Shown here: positions 50,649 to 59,172 of the stretch, in pieces
Layout: each line of letters starts with the position of its first letter
Numbering within the stretch: the stretch's first letter is position 1
Assembly (NCBI RefSeq): GCF_020023385.1
Contig: NZ_JAIQCL010000008.1
Coordinates: forward strand, 1-64,000
Direction of reading: 5' to 3'
Length of the DNA stretch: 64,000 bases
Source: Planococcus circulans
Lineage (GTDB): Bacteria > Bacillota > Bacilli > Bacillales_A > Planococcaceae
The notes under the pieces: generated by a model
What the model was told of the DNA's origin: nothing
Database searches by the model: none
Seen by the model: only the letters and a program-made list of their open reading frames with translations
Made by a program: the position numbers and the translations under genes

Positions 50649-51776
50649 TTAGCGAACCGCACAACGGTTTGGTCCGATTTCCATTTCACGCTGAACTTCT
50701 TCATCAGGCGTAATCTTGCCCATATTCGTTTTGCGGATATCCTGATAAGCGTTCGGCTGCGGCGGCAGGTTTTTTGTGACCATATCACGGAACTCCTGCT
50801 CATCTGCAATATTCAGGCCATGGTTTTTCTTGAACAGATCACCTAATTTTTTAGCGACACTGCCATCTTCGTTCAACTCTTCCATGATCATGAAATGAGC
50901 CGGCAGAACCACAAGTTCATTGGCTAATTCCTTGTAACGTGTGTACAGGGATTCTCTTAAATCGCCAACCCAGTCATCAGCCAAGCCTGCAAGATCCGGC
51001 CGTCCGATAGAGTCGATGAATAGAATATCGCCTGTCATCAAGTATTTATGGTCTACGATGAATGAGGTAGAACCGATTGTGTGCCCCGGTGAATAAAGAG
51101 CTTCAATGTCGATTTTCGAGTTGCCGATCGCCACTTCCAAGTCGTTTTCCAAAGCCGTATAGCCAAATAACACTTCTTCCGCGTCAGCCGGCGGCAAGTA
51201 ATAAGTTGCGCCTGTTGCTTCTGCAATTGCACGGCCCCCGGAAATATGGTCAGCGTGCAAATGCGTATCGAATACATGCTTGATGGTTGCGCCTTTTTCT
51301 TGCGCGAAGTCCAAGAAGATATCTGTCATGCGTGTTGCATCAATAACAGCGGCTTCCCCTTCAGAGATGGCCATGTACGACAGGCATCCCTTGCCAAGAC
51401 GAACAAATTGATACATTTCGCCGCCGCCTTGCAATTCACCGACTTTCACTGGTTCCAGGTGCTCACTCCAAGCTTTCATGCCGCCTTCAAGATAGGCCAC
51501 GTCAACGCCTTCCTCTGACAGCATTTCTGCCACCATGACGGAAGAGCCTTCTTTTGCACAGACTACCAGGATGTCTCTATCTGTCGGCAATTCTGAAACC
51601 ACTTCTTCGACGCCGTCCAATAAATCGAAATAAGGGGTATTTATATACTGGATATTCCCGCCTTCGATTTTCCAATCAGCAAAGGCATCTCCATTTCGTA
51701 CATCCAGGATGAACAATGGCTGATTGTTCACTACTTTCTTTGCTACTTCACTTGCTTTCATCGCTTTTACCGTCAT
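50649..51776 (-). CDS. Rhodanese-MBL persulfide dioxygenase-like protein (CstB-related)
   Basis: 375 residues. An N-terminal rhodanese domain with active Cys73 (VVCAKEGSS, about 6-108) is followed by a metallo-beta-lactamase domain with THLHADH (His172, His174, Asp176, His177), His232, Asp250 and His294, the iron ligand set of ETHE1-type persulfide dioxygenases. It should oxidise low-molecular-weight persulfides to sulfite or thiosulfate. The domain order is rhodanese first, unlike CstB of Staphylococcus (MBL first). The ATG at 51776 has GGAGGTAA upstream, which itself lies in an operator-like sequence. Confidence 0.92.
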   Translation of the reverse strand: MTVKAMKASEVAKKVVNNQPLFILDVRNGDAFADWKIEGGNIQYINTPYFDLLDGVEEVVSELPTDRDILVVCAKEGSSVMVAEMLSEEGVDVAYLEGGMKAWSEHLEPVKVGELQGGGEMYQFVRLGKGCLSYMAISEGEAAVIDATRMTDIFLDFAQEKGATIKHVFDTHLHADHISGGRAIAEATGATYYLPPADAEEVLFGYTALENDLEVAIGNSKIDIEALYSPGHTIGSTSFIVDHKYLMTGDILFIDSIGRPDLAGLADDWVGDLRESLYTRYKELANELVVLPAHFMIMEELNEDGSVAKKLGDLFKKNHGLNIADEQEFRDMVTKNLPPQPNAYQDIRKTNMGKITPDEEVQREMEIGPNRCAVR

Positions 51777-51783
51777 ACTTAAA

Positions 51784-51799
51784 TTACCTCCAGGGGTAT
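51784..51799. promoter_or_regulatory. CstR-type operator candidate before the CstB-like gene
   Basis: Minus strand ATACCCCTGGAGGTAA, an imperfect inverted GC tract like the perfect site at 54062-54077. It overlaps the ribosome site, so it may be a coincidence or a roadblock site. Confidence 0.4.
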
Positions 51800-51817
51800 A
51801 TATTTTTCTAAATTTTT

Positions 51818-52375
51818 TTACTCTGTCTTCCCTGTCCAGTTGCTCATGCCAGGTACTACATTGTATAAAGTGCCAAAACCATTTTTGGCCATCATATCTC
51901 CTGCAATGCCGCTTCTTCTTCCCGAATGGCAAATGATATAAATTGCATTTTCTTTGGCTAATTCAGCCATTCGTGCTTCGACTTCGCCTAAAGGAATGTG
52001 GATTGCTCCCGGAATATGGGCTTCTTCAAACTCATCTTTTTCACGGACATCCAGAATCGTCATGTGCTCGTCAGCTTCCACCTTTTGAGTGAAATCAGCC
52101 AGTGAAATTTCTGGAATGGTGATGGTTTCTTCAGGAGCTCCAGCTCCATCTTTGCGAAGGAAATGATGTAAAACGTCCCCTTCAGTTTCAGTGCCGATAT
52201 ATTGATGGCCTGAACTCTTTGCCCATGCCTGCAGATCAGCTGTTGAACCTTTATCTGTTGCAAGGATTTCCAATACTTTTCCTGAATCCATCGTTTTCAT
52301 CATCTTTTTTGTTTTCACGATTGGCATCGGGCATGCCAGCCCTTTTGCATCTAATGTTAAGTCAGTTTGTACCAT
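51818..52375 (-). CDS. TusA-rhodanese fusion protein
   Basis: 185 residues: TusA domain (residues 5-75, carrier Cys15 in [11 protein letters not shown]) joined by a short linker to a rhodanese domain (about 90-183) with active Cys149 in the CHSGRRS loop. Fusion lets sulfur pass from the rhodanese persulfide to the TusA carrier, as in CstA-like proteins. AAGGAGG precedes the ATG. Third last enzyme of the operon, between a small rhodanese and the MBL gene. Confidence 0.93.
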   Translation of the reverse strand: MVQTDLTLDAKGLACPMPIVKTKKMMKTMDSGKVLEILATDKGSTADLQAWAKSSGHQYIGTETEGDVLHHFLRKDGAGAPEETITIPEISLADFTQKVEADEHMTILDVREKDEFEEAHIPGAIHIPLGEVEARMAELAKENAIYIICHSGRRSGIAGDMMAKNGFGTLYNVVPGMSNWTGKTE

Positions 52376-52417
52376 TTATATTCCTCCTTGGAAATTTGCC
52401 TGTTCTTCAGCAGGCGT

Positions 52418-52714
52418 TTAGTTTGTTTCGCCATTCCAATCCAGCATTCCGCCATCCATATTGGTCACTTTATAACCATGGTTTTCAAGGAAATTGGTGG
52501 CTTGTCCGCTTCGTCCGCCTGAACGGCAAACCATGATATATTCTTTCGATTTATCGAGTTCATTCATCCGAAATTCCAGTAAGCCCAAAGGAATATTGGT
52601 GGCGCCGGGAATTTTCCCTGCCGCAACTTCATTGGTTTCCCGAACATCGATCAAATTGATTGCTTGTTTGCTTTCCACTAATTCCTGAACTTGCTGAGTT
52701 GTCATTGTTTTCAT
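52418..52714 (-). CDS. Single-domain rhodanese
   Basis: 98 residues; LIDVRETNEVAAGKIPGATNIPL and active-site loop CRSGGRS (Cys63) then GGMLDWNG. Cytoplasmic thiosulfate or persulfide sulfurtransferase (PspE/GlpE-like). AAAGGAG precedes the ATG. It lies 14 bp after the membrane rhodanese gene. Confidence 0.93.
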   Translation of the reverse strand: MKTMTTQQVQELVESKQAINLIDVRETNEVAAGKIPGATNIPLGLLEFRMNELDKSKEYIMVCRSGGRSGQATNFLENHGYKVTNMDGGMLDWNGETN

Positions 52715-52727
52715 TATAATTTCTCCT

Positions 52728-53093
52728 TTATGCGCGGTAGCTGCTCATACCGCCTCTAATATTTGTGACGGTGGTGAATCCGTTCTTCTTCAATAATTGG
52801 CTGGCTTTGCTGCTGCGTACACCGCTTTGGCAAATGATCAGTACTTCTTTTTCTTTTGACAATTCATTCATACGCTTCGGCAACTCATTTAATGGGATGT
52901 TCTTAAAGCCCTTAATGTGGTTCCCTTTGAACTCTCCCGGCGTTCGAACATCGATATACTGCTTATCTTTCTTGCCGAGCTGCGTTTTCATTTCTTCTGT
53001 AGAAATCGATTCGATTCTTTTAGCCGGTGAAGTGAACCGGTAAGCTACCCAAAGAGCTGCCACTCCAATCAGAACCCATAGTATCCATTCCAT
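52728..53093 (-). CDS. Membrane-anchored rhodanese
   Basis: 121 residues. An N-terminal helix MEWILWVLIGVAALWVAYRF anchors a rhodanese domain with IDVRTPGEF and active loop CQSGVRS (Cys88). The domain may face the cytoplasm because no signal cleavage site is seen (orientation uncertain). The ATG at 53093 is chosen; 44 upstream codons overlap the dsrE gene and lack a ribosome site. Confidence 0.88.
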   Translation of the reverse strand: MEWILWVLIGVAALWVAYRFTSPAKRIESISTEEMKTQLGKKDKQYIDVRTPGEFKGNHIKGFKNIPLNELPKRMNELSKEKEVLIICQSGVRSSKASQLLKKNGFTTVTNIRGGMSSYRA

Positions 53094-53124
53094 GCTGCAT
53101 CTTTCCCTTCTGCTATAAATGCGA

Positions 53125-53607
53125 TTAGATGAATAGGTTGACGTTGCCGTCTTCGGCATCTCCAAGATAGGCAGCGACTCCTGCATATTCGACTCCGTCC
53201 AACAGTTCTTCTTTCTGCAAACCAAGAAGGTCCATCGTCATCGTACAAGCGATCATTTTTACGTCCTGTTCTTCTGCCATTTCAATTAATTGGGGCAAGG
53301 TCAGTGCATTGTGCTTTTTCATGACTTGCTTGATCATTTTAGGTCCCATTCCGCCGAACTGCATATTCGATAAACCAAGTTTATCTGCACCTCTTGGCAT
53401 CATTTTCGCAAACATCGTTTCTAAGCGTCCTTTTTTCAACGCTGGCGGATTTTCTTTCCGTAATGCATTCAATCCCCAAAATGTATGGAAGATTGTCACT
53501 TCATGATCGTATGCCGCAGCACCATTGGCAATAATGTAAGCTGCCATCGCCTTATCATAATCCCCGCTGAATAATACGATCGTCGTCTTCTTTTGCTCTT
53601 GTGCCAT
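53125..53607 (-). CDS. DsrE/DsrF/DrsH-like family protein
   Basis: 160 residues. FSGDYDKAMAAYIIANGAAAYDHEVTIFHTFWG opens the DsrE2 family; the conserved Cys121 lies in MIACTMTMDLLG, the expected persulfide-carrying position. It probably relays sulfur with TusA and the rhodaneses. First gene after the strong operator/promoter at 53693-53735. GGAGGCAAT precedes the ATG. Confidence 0.9.
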   Translation of the reverse strand: MAQEQKKTTIVLFSGDYDKAMAAYIIANGAAAYDHEVTIFHTFWGLNALRKENPPALKKGRLETMFAKMMPRGADKLGLSNMQFGGMGPKMIKQVMKKHNALTLPQLIEMAEEQDVKMIACTMTMDLLGLQKEELLDGVEYAGVAAYLGDAEDGNVNLFI

Positions 53608-53626
53608 TTTATTGCCTCCATTTTTA

Positions 53627-53643
53627 ATTACCCGTGGGGGTAT
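53627..53643. promoter_or_regulatory. CstR-type operator candidate (leader of the dsrE gene)
   Basis: Minus strand ATACCCCCACGGGTAA, an imperfect inverted GC tract between promoter and ribosome site of the DsrE-like gene. Confidence 0.5.
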
Positions 53644-53692
53644 ATTTTATTTCGAAAAAAAATGACGTTTTATAGTGGCGCCGCACTTTTAA

Positions 53693-53735
53693 ATACCCTA
53701 CAGGGTATAATAAAGCATGTCTTTCTGAAAGTCAA
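53693..53735 (-). promoter_or_regulatory. Promoter plus CstR-type operator of the sulfur operon
   Basis: TTGACT (53730-53735), 17-bp spacer, TATTAT (53707-53712). A perfect inverted repeat ATACCCT-N2-AGGGTAT covers 53693-53708, overlapping the -10 downstream edge and start point, where a repressor would block transcription. Confidence 0.75.
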
Positions 53736-53747
53736 ACAAAACTTTTT

Positions 53748-54008
53748 TTATCTGCTTTTCACTAGCAAGTCGACAGCTTCTTTTACCATGCCTTCAGTGC
53801 TTTCGCCTTTTTCGATGCTTTCGCGTACACATGTCTCCAGGTTATCGCTGACAATAACACCAATGGCGCGATCAACTGCGCTTCTTACCGCGGATAGCTG
53901 CATGACTACGTCTCTGCATTCTCCATCATTTTCAACCATTTTGATGACACCGCGAAGCTGGCCTTCTATTCTTTTCAATCGATTCTCAACAAGTTTGTCG
54001 TATTTCAT
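53748..54008 (-). CDS. cstR: CstR-like persulfide-sensing repressor (CsoR/RcnR family)
   Basis: 86 residues, all-helical CsoR family. Cys31 and Cys60 are present exactly as in CstR, while the histidine that completes the copper site in CsoR (four residues before the second Cys) is Asn56. Copper sensing is therefore unlikely and persulfide or polysulfide sensing likely. A sigma-A promoter with the best operator in its spacer lies just upstream, implying autoregulation. The neighbouring gene set (DsrE, rhodaneses, TusA, MBL, TauE) is a cst-type regulon. Confidence 0.92.
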   Translation of the reverse strand: MKYDKLVENRLKRIEGQLRGVIKMVENDGECRDVVMQLSAVRSAVDRAIGVIVSDNLETCVRESIEKGESTEGMVKEAVDLLVKSR

Positions 54009-54056
54009 CTTAACTATGCCTCCTATAAATAATATAAGGATGTTTAACTAACCCCC

Positions 54057-54085
54057 ATACTATACCCCTAAGGGTATTAAGTCAA
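54057..54085 (-). promoter_or_regulatory. Promoter with CstR operator in the spacer (cstR gene)
   Basis: TTGACT (54080-54085), 17-bp spacer, TAGTAT (54057-54062). The near-perfect operator ATACCCCTAAGGGTAT (54062-54077) fills the spacer. Confidence 0.78.
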
Positions 54086-54155
54086 GCTATTGGCTCGCAA
54101 TAAAATCGATCTAAGAAACATGGCAAAAGCAACTGTCCGCAGACCGTGCAGCAAG

Positions 54156-54539
54156 TTATGCAGATTGATCGATGCACTTGATCAATCGCTCTTCAATATC
54201 TTCAGCAATCGATTTGATATTCTCGTCTTCCACCATGCTGATTAAAGCGGTGGGCTTCGGCATGCCGATTTTCACGCTATCGCTTTCCTTATAGACAACG
54301 ATTTTACATGGCAGGAAATAGCCGATCATCAAGTTTTCCGATAATACGCGGTTCGCTTCTTTCGGGTTGCAGACTTCCAAAATAGTGTAGGGGGTATCAA
54401 AGTCTTCTCCTTTTTCCTGCAGTTTTGCAGTTAAGTCGAAATTCCATAAGACACCGAATTTCTCTTCCTTTAAATTCTCTTCCAATGCTTGCACGGCTTC
54501 ACTCACCGTTTTAGATGTATCTACTGTGTAATTAAACAT
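54156..54539 (-). CDS. DUF302 domain protein
   Basis: 127 residues: FNYTVDTSKTVSEAVQALEENLKEEKFGVLWNFDLTAKLQEKG, then LEVCNPKEANRVLSEN and FLPCKIVVYKE. This is the DUF302 domain, often next to sulfur or organic-carbon redox genes, of unknown activity; Cys59-type and Cys-in-PCK residues are conserved. The second ATG (54539) is chosen because AGGAGG lies nine bases before it. An operator-like site at 54574-54589 puts it in the same regulon as the cst genes. Confidence 0.88.
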   Translation of the reverse strand: MFNYTVDTSKTVSEAVQALEENLKEEKFGVLWNFDLTAKLQEKGEDFDTPYTILEVCNPKEANRVLSENLMIGYFLPCKIVVYKESDSVKIGMPKPTALISMVEDENIKSIAEDIEERLIKCIDQSA

Positions 54540-54573
54540 ATTCATATTCCTCCTCTTATTTTTGGTCTTATAA

Positions 54574-54589
54574 GTACCCTACCCGGTAT
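54574..54589. promoter_or_regulatory. CstR-type operator candidate before the DUF302 gene
   Basis: GTACCCTACCCGGTAT, a degenerate match to the GC-tract palindromes before cstR and dsrE, about 35 bp upstream of the start codon. Confidence 0.5.
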
Positions 54590-54620
54590 ATTTTAAGGTA
54601 AACATTCGAGAGGAAGGCGC

Positions 54621-54712
54621 CTTAACCAAAAAACCTTCATCCTCTAGTGATCGGATGAAGGTTTTTGAAGACATTCAGTTTTCCGTTCTGATATCTTCCT
54701 GCAGTTCGATTT
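54621..54712. repeat. Direct repeat, left copy (osmC 3' end plus terminator)
   Basis: About 92 bp matching 61667-61758 at a constant offset of 7046 bp with roughly six mismatches. It contains a terminator hairpin (AACCTTCATCC / GGATGAAGGTT at about 54630-54665) and the last codons of an osmC-type gene. Confidence 0.85.
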
Positions 54713-54716
54713 CTGC
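54675..54716 (-). pseudogene. Remnant 3' end of an osmC-type gene
   Basis: On the minus strand this reads AEIELQEDIRTEN-stop, matching the C-terminus AIELQADIRTEN-stop of the intact OsmC gene at 61721-62170. The rest of the gene is missing; the DASS permease stop codon is nine bases upstream. It marks the junction of a rearrangement. Confidence 0.75.
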
Positions 54717-54724
54717 GAATGGGT

Positions 54725-56110
54725 TCATTGCCAAAAGAATACTGCCCAAGTAATCGCTATGGCAGTAACCACAAAACTCGAATACCCCCCGATAATGAGT
54801 TGTTCCTTTAAGGAGAATGCATTTTTTTGAAAAGCAAGAAACGTCGTGGGTGAGTGAATTGGTAAAATGGTAACGCCACCGATCATCATAATGACTAAAA
54901 AAGCAGAAGACATGACAGACAAATCCAGAATACCTGCGTAGTTTATGATAATAGGAAAAATAATGATCATGGAAGTGGAAGGAACAACAAACAGGAAGCG
55001 CAGGATAAAGATAAAGCAGGCAATGTAGACAGTATTCCCGAAGTCACCCAGTCCATCCGGCAGCAGACCCATCAACTGCTCAGCCAGTACAAAGGCAGTC
55101 CCGCTCTCTTCAATTATGTAGCCTAAGGAAAATGATGAGCCCAGAAGCAAAAAAGTTTCCCAATCATAATCCCTTACTGTTTTATTCGTTATCAGCCCAT
55201 TGACCGGCATCGCATAGTAGCCGACCAATAGCAGCGGCGCCAAAACCAACGGCACCTGCTGATGGTCTAAAACAATCCAACTGACGATCATGATGACAAA
55301 AGGCAGCATAATCCACCAGAACCTCGGCGGAAGCGCCCCATCTTCCATTTGAGGAATTTTCGAATCAGCAGCAACTAGAAGAGCGCTATTCCGCTTAAAG
55401 TAAAACCAGACCCCGAAGCTTACAAGCAGCATGGCCAGCCATAAAGGAGGAGCGATGCGCAAAAACCAACCAAGCCACGAAATTTCGATGTCGCCAAAAT
55501 CCTTCAACAATTGTGCTGCCAAAATCGGAAATCCGCCGCCCGTAAAGACAATCATCGTCGCATTCTGATTCAGCATACCGATTGCATACATGCAATATTT
55601 TCGGAACAAGCTTTCCTGGCCAAAACCAAACCGATCATTCACCTGCTCGATAATCGGTTCGAGTATACGAAACCGCGCGACCGCCGACGGCAGAAGGATA
55701 GGCATAAATACAATCAGCAGAGGCAGACCGAGTAAAATTGCCCGGATTCCGCCTCTGCTGAATTTTATGATGATATGGGCAAAAACACGGTCCACTCCCG
55801 CCCTCACTAAAGCGGCAGAAATGAGGGACAGCACTAAGATAAAGTAGAGAGCATTCGATAGAAATCCTCTGAAGGCTTCTTCCGGCTCATCTACAATACC
55901 GAACAGCAGCATCAATCCGATCAATACTAAACTTGATGCCGCAACAGGCAGTGGACTGAGTGTCCAGAAATAGATGGCAATCCCGAGCAGCAGGAGTGTT
56001 GATTGCTGTTGAAGTGAATAGGCGGAGCCTAGATCTGTATAAAAGAGGCCAAATGCAGCTAGAACCAACAGCAACAGGCTTAGCCATGGCCGAAGTCCAG
56101 AAAAACTCAC
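54725..56110 (-). CDS. DASS (SLC13) family anion permease
   Basis: 461 residues, 11-12 membrane helices; the NQNATMIVFTGGGFPI and STSMIIIFPIIINYA hairpins match the paired SNT-like motifs of divalent anion:Na+ symporters, although both are degenerate. It likely carries di- or tricarboxylates or sulfate. The GTG at 56110 follows GGGAGGGAA; upstream codons overlap tctA. It is 13 bp after tctA and so is the last gene of the tct operon. Its end abuts the osmC remnant, so a C-terminal change by rearrangement is possible. Confidence 0.85.
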   Translation of the reverse strand: MSFSGLRPWLSLLLLVLAAFGLFYTDLGSAYSLQQQSTLLLLGIAIYFWTLSPLPVAASSLVLIGLMLLFGIVDEPEEAFRGFLSNALYFILVLSLISAALVRAGVDRVFAHIIIKFSRGGIRAILLGLPLLIVFMPILLPSAVARFRILEPIIEQVNDRFGFGQESLFRKYCMYAIGMLNQNATMIVFTGGGFPILAAQLLKDFGDIEISWLGWFLRIAPPLWLAMLLVSFGVWFYFKRNSALLVAADSKIPQMEDGALPPRFWWIMLPFVIMIVSWIVLDHQQVPLVLAPLLLVGYYAMPVNGLITNKTVRDYDWETFLLLGSSFSLGYIIEESGTAFVLAEQLMGLLPDGLGDFGNTVYIACFIFILRFLFVVPSTSMIIIFPIIINYAGILDLSVMSSAFLVIMMIGGVTILPIHSPTTFLAFQKNAFSLKEQLIIGGYSSFVVTAIAITWAVFFWQ

Positions 56111-56123
56111 CTGATTCCCTCCC

Positions 56124-57623
56124 TTACATTTTAGCCAGCTTGCGTCGGCTTCTCCACTTAAGAAGACCCGGTATGACAAGCGACAAGAAGGCGACGAGGA
56201 TCAAAGACAAAGGCAGTGGACTGTTGACAAAAATCGCTAAACTGCCATTTGAAATCGTCATCGACTGTCTGAATGCCTGCTCCATCATGCCGCCCAGGAT
56301 GAATGCCAGGATAAATGGCGGAGCCGGGAAAGAAAAGACCCGCATCGCAAATCCCAAGGCACCAAAAACAAGGAGCATATAAAGATCGAACACATTAAAG
56401 CTGATTGAGTAAACACCGATCAAACTGAACATGATGACCAGTGAAATCAATAGCGGCCTCGGAATGCTCAAAATTTTAGCCAGGTACGGAATAAGAGGCA
56501 AGTTCAAGACCAACAGAAAAATATTCCCTAAGTACATACTTGCAATAATTCCCCAGAAGATTTCAGGTCGATCCGTCATCAAAAGCGGACCCGGCTGAAC
56601 GCCCAATACCAAAAATGCGCCCAACATAACTGCTGTCGTTCCTGAACCTGGAATACCAAGACTCAGCAACGGCACAAACGCGCCACTTGTTGCTGCATTA
56701 TTGGAACTTTCCGGAGCAGCTAACCCTTTGATGGACCCTTTCCCGAATTCCTCCGGGTTTTTCGAAATGCGTTTTTCGAAAATATAACTGATGAATGAGG
56801 CGATTGTTGCGCCTGCCCCAGGCAGAACGCCCAGGATGAACCCAACAAATGATTGGCGCGTCATCGGACCGCTCATCTCTTTCAAGTCTGCACGGCTTAC
56901 CTTCAGACTTCCAAGTTTCTGGTCATCGCTCAAACTGCGGTTTTTCCGGTTGAGGACCAGCATACAGACCTCTGCGATGGCAAACAGGCCAAGTGCAATA
57001 ATCAAAAAGTCAAACCCATCAAACAAGTTTACATTTCCGAAAGTGAATCGCTGCGTACCAGTTTGCGGATCAATTCCTATCGTGACGACCATTACGCCTG
57101 CTACAGCAGAAATCATGGCTTTTATAGTAGAACCTTCAGATAAACTTGAGATAGCCGTCAGTCCCATCAGCATCAAAGCGAAATAGGCAGGCGGTCCAAA
57201 GGAAATGGCTACGCTTGACAGGGCAGGTGCCAATAGCATCAGCATGATGACCGATACGGTTCCCCCAAAGAATGAAGCGATCGCTGCAATAGCCAGCGCT
57301 TTTCCGGCTTTGCCTTGCTGGGCCATTGGATAGCCGTCAAAAGCAGTCGCAACGGTCCCAGAGATTCCCGGAGCATTCAATAGGATCGAAGAAGTCGATC
57401 CACCGAATACCGCTCCATAATAGACACCAGCCATCATCACCAATGCCGGTGCCGGATCCATCCCATACGTGATGGGGATCATAATCGCGATGGCGCTGAT
57501 CGGCCCCAACCCAGGCATCATCCCGATCAGTGTTCCTACAATGACACCGATTAAAACAAACAAGATGCCTTCCCAGCTTAAAGCAACCTGGAAACCTGTT
57601 ATCATTCCATCAAAAGCATTCAT
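56124..57623 (-). CDS. tctA: Tripartite tricarboxylate transporter large permease TctA
   Basis: 499 residues, about 12 membrane helices. Family signatures: GMMPGLGPISAIAIMIPITYGMDP, GVYYGAVFGGSTSSILLNAPG and GVLPGAGATIASFISYIFEKR, GIPGSGTTAVMLGA. It forms the proton or sodium-coupled channel subunit that takes citrate or other carboxylates from TctC. The ATG at 57623 follows GGGGGTG; a GTG three codons earlier is part of that site. It lies 14 bp after tctB. Confidence 0.95.
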   Translation of the reverse strand: MNAFDGMITGFQVALSWEGILFVLIGVIVGTLIGMMPGLGPISAIAIMIPITYGMDPAPALVMMAGVYYGAVFGGSTSSILLNAPGISGTVATAFDGYPMAQQGKAGKALAIAAIASFFGGTVSVIMLMLLAPALSSVAISFGPPAYFALMLMGLTAISSLSEGSTIKAMISAVAGVMVVTIGIDPQTGTQRFTFGNVNLFDGFDFLIIALGLFAIAEVCMLVLNRKNRSLSDDQKLGSLKVSRADLKEMSGPMTRQSFVGFILGVLPGAGATIASFISYIFEKRISKNPEEFGKGSIKGLAAPESSNNAATSGAFVPLLSLGIPGSGTTAVMLGAFLVLGVQPGPLLMTDRPEIFWGIIASMYLGNIFLLVLNLPLIPYLAKILSIPRPLLISLVIMFSLIGVYSISFNVFDLYMLLVFGALGFAMRVFSFPAPPFILAFILGGMMEQAFRQSMTISNGSLAIFVNSPLPLSLILVAFLSLVIPGLLKWRSRRKLAKM

Positions 57624-57637
57624 AAAATCCACACCCC

Positions 57638-58096
57638 CTATATTGGTAAAATGCCTTTAGGCAGCGAGATTCCTAATGCAAAAACAAAAATCGCATACAT
57701 GCCCAGAGGAAATAAAATTGAAACGATGATATTCGTTTTCCATTTGGTATATCCTAAAAACCAAGAGCTGAAAAAAATGAATACAGCCGTCATGATGATG
57801 AATCCAAGCGCTTCGAATAATAAAATATAAAGAAAAATCATTGCGAAAACAGCCAACAACACCAATAACTCTTTTTTAGGGATATTGCGTTTCTCTTTTT
57901 CCGCTTCCGTTTCAATGGCTTTAGAAAAAAACAGCGCCGCGGACAGAATGAGCATCAACACGCCGAGGCCTTTGGGTATAACGTCTGCATCTACAGGAGC
58001 ATACGGATAATTAGGCAATTGAAAACTTAAGAACAAGTAAACGGCCGCGATGATGAATAGTATAAGACCAATTCGTTGATTAATTGTCGACAGCAT
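57638..58096 (-). CDS. tctB: Tripartite tricarboxylate transporter small permease TctB
   Basis: 152 residues with four membrane helices and the opening NQRIGLILFIIAAVYLFLSFQLP followed by DADVIPKGLGVLMLILSAALF, as in TctB. It is the small membrane subunit required with TctA. GAAGGAGGC precedes the ATG. Confidence 0.92.
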   Translation of the reverse strand: MLSTINQRIGLILFIIAAVYLFLSFQLPNYPYAPVDADVIPKGLGVLMLILSAALFFSKAIETEAEKEKRNIPKKELLVLLAVFAMIFLYILLFEALGFIIMTAVFIFFSSWFLGYTKWKTNIIVSILFPLGMYAIFVFALGISLPKGILPI

Positions 58097-58130
58097 GTAG
58101 AACGCCTCCTTCAGACTGAAAAGAGAGAAA

Positions 58131-58149
58131 CCGAATAGTCGCTATTCGG
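58131..58149 (-). terminator. Intercistronic hairpin between tctC and tctB
   Basis: CCGAATAG / CTATTCGG 8-bp stem, three-base loop, T/C-rich tail on the minus strand. Probably a partial terminator that gives the binding protein a higher level than the permeases. Confidence 0.65.
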
Positions 58150-58161
58150 CTTCTGCTTCTT

Positions 58162-59172
58162 TTAGTTTCCTAAACCAATTTCTTCTAGCAATGTTTCGAT
58201 CTCTTGATATTCTGTATTCAGAAATTCTTCATATTCTTCCGAATTCAAGTACATTTCGTTCCATCCATATTTCTCACGTACTTCAGCAAACTCTTCAGAT
58301 TCACTCAATTCCTGGAATTTCGCTTCATAAAATTCTACGGCCGCCGGGTCCATGTTCGGCGGTCCAAAGAATCCGCGCCAGTTGATGAAGCTTTCATCGA
58401 TCCCTTGTTCAATAGCTGTAGGGAAATCTGAAAGAATTTCACCTTCCAAACGCTCTTCAGCTGTTATACCGAGGATTTTGATGTTTCCGGCACGCACTTG
58501 TTCTACCACTTCACCCACACCTGTAGAAAATACGTCCACTGAGCCGTTCAGCACTGAAGTTAATGCACCGCCATCCTGATCGGATACGTATTTGATCTGA
58601 GTCGGATCGACTCCAGCCGCTTTAGCGATGCGGACGAACTGCATGTGATCCATGCTTCCCGGTGCTGATGTTCCAACGACCGTCACACTTTCAGGATCTT
58701 CTTTCATCTGGTCGAACATGGCATTCAGGTCGTCCCATTCGCTGTCTGCACTTACTGCAAAGGCACCGTAATCTGCAATCATATTGGCTAAAGGTGTGAA
58801 ATCTTCATGGCCAACTTCGGACTGTCCATTTAAAGGAACGAACATCAACGGAGGAGATGCCACGAACAAATTGTACGGGCTGTCGTCTTGTCCATGAATG
58901 TAAGACCACGCAATCGCGCCTCCGCCACCTTCTTTATTCACTACTGTCATGTTTTCTTCAATGATCCCTGTTTCCCCAAAGACCCGTGCCACTTCACGTG
59001 CTGTTGTATCCCAGCCGCCGCCAGCTCCAGCGGGTGCCACCATTTCGATATTTTGTGTGGGTTCGAATGCTCCACCCTCTCCAGTGTCCCCGTTAGTGGA
59101 TTCTTCTGAGTTACACCCTGCAAATACCAAAGCACTGCCGGCTAAAATGGTTGTAAGTATCGTTTTTTTCAT
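58162..59172 (-). CDS. tctC: TctC-type tricarboxylate-binding lipoprotein
   Basis: 336 residues. Signal peptide with lipobox FAGC (Cys20), an acidic spacer, then the Bug/TctC fold (NIEMVAPAGAGGGWDTTAREVA, VVNKEGGGGAIAWSYI, VGTSAPGSMDHMQF, VSDQDGGALTSVLNGSVDVF). It captures a carboxylate outside the membrane for TctAB. First gene of the tct operon; GAGGAGG lies before the ATG. The CitB-like regulator gene upstream is a likely controller. Confidence 0.95.
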   Translation of the reverse strand: MKKTILTTILAGSALVFAGCNSEESTNGDTGEGGAFEPTQNIEMVAPAGAGGGWDTTAREVARVFGETGIIEENMTVVNKEGGGGAIAWSYIHGQDDSPYNLFVASPPLMFVPLNGQSEVGHEDFTPLANMIADYGAFAVSADSEWDDLNAMFDQMKEDPESVTVVGTSAPGSMDHMQFVRIAKAAGVDPTQIKYVSDQDGGALTSVLNGSVDVFSTGVGEVVEQVRAGNIKILGITAEERLEGEILSDFPTAIEQGIDESFINWRGFFGPPNMDPAAVEFYEAKFQELSESEEFAEVREKYGWNEMYLNSEEYEEFLNTEYQEIETLLEEIGLGN

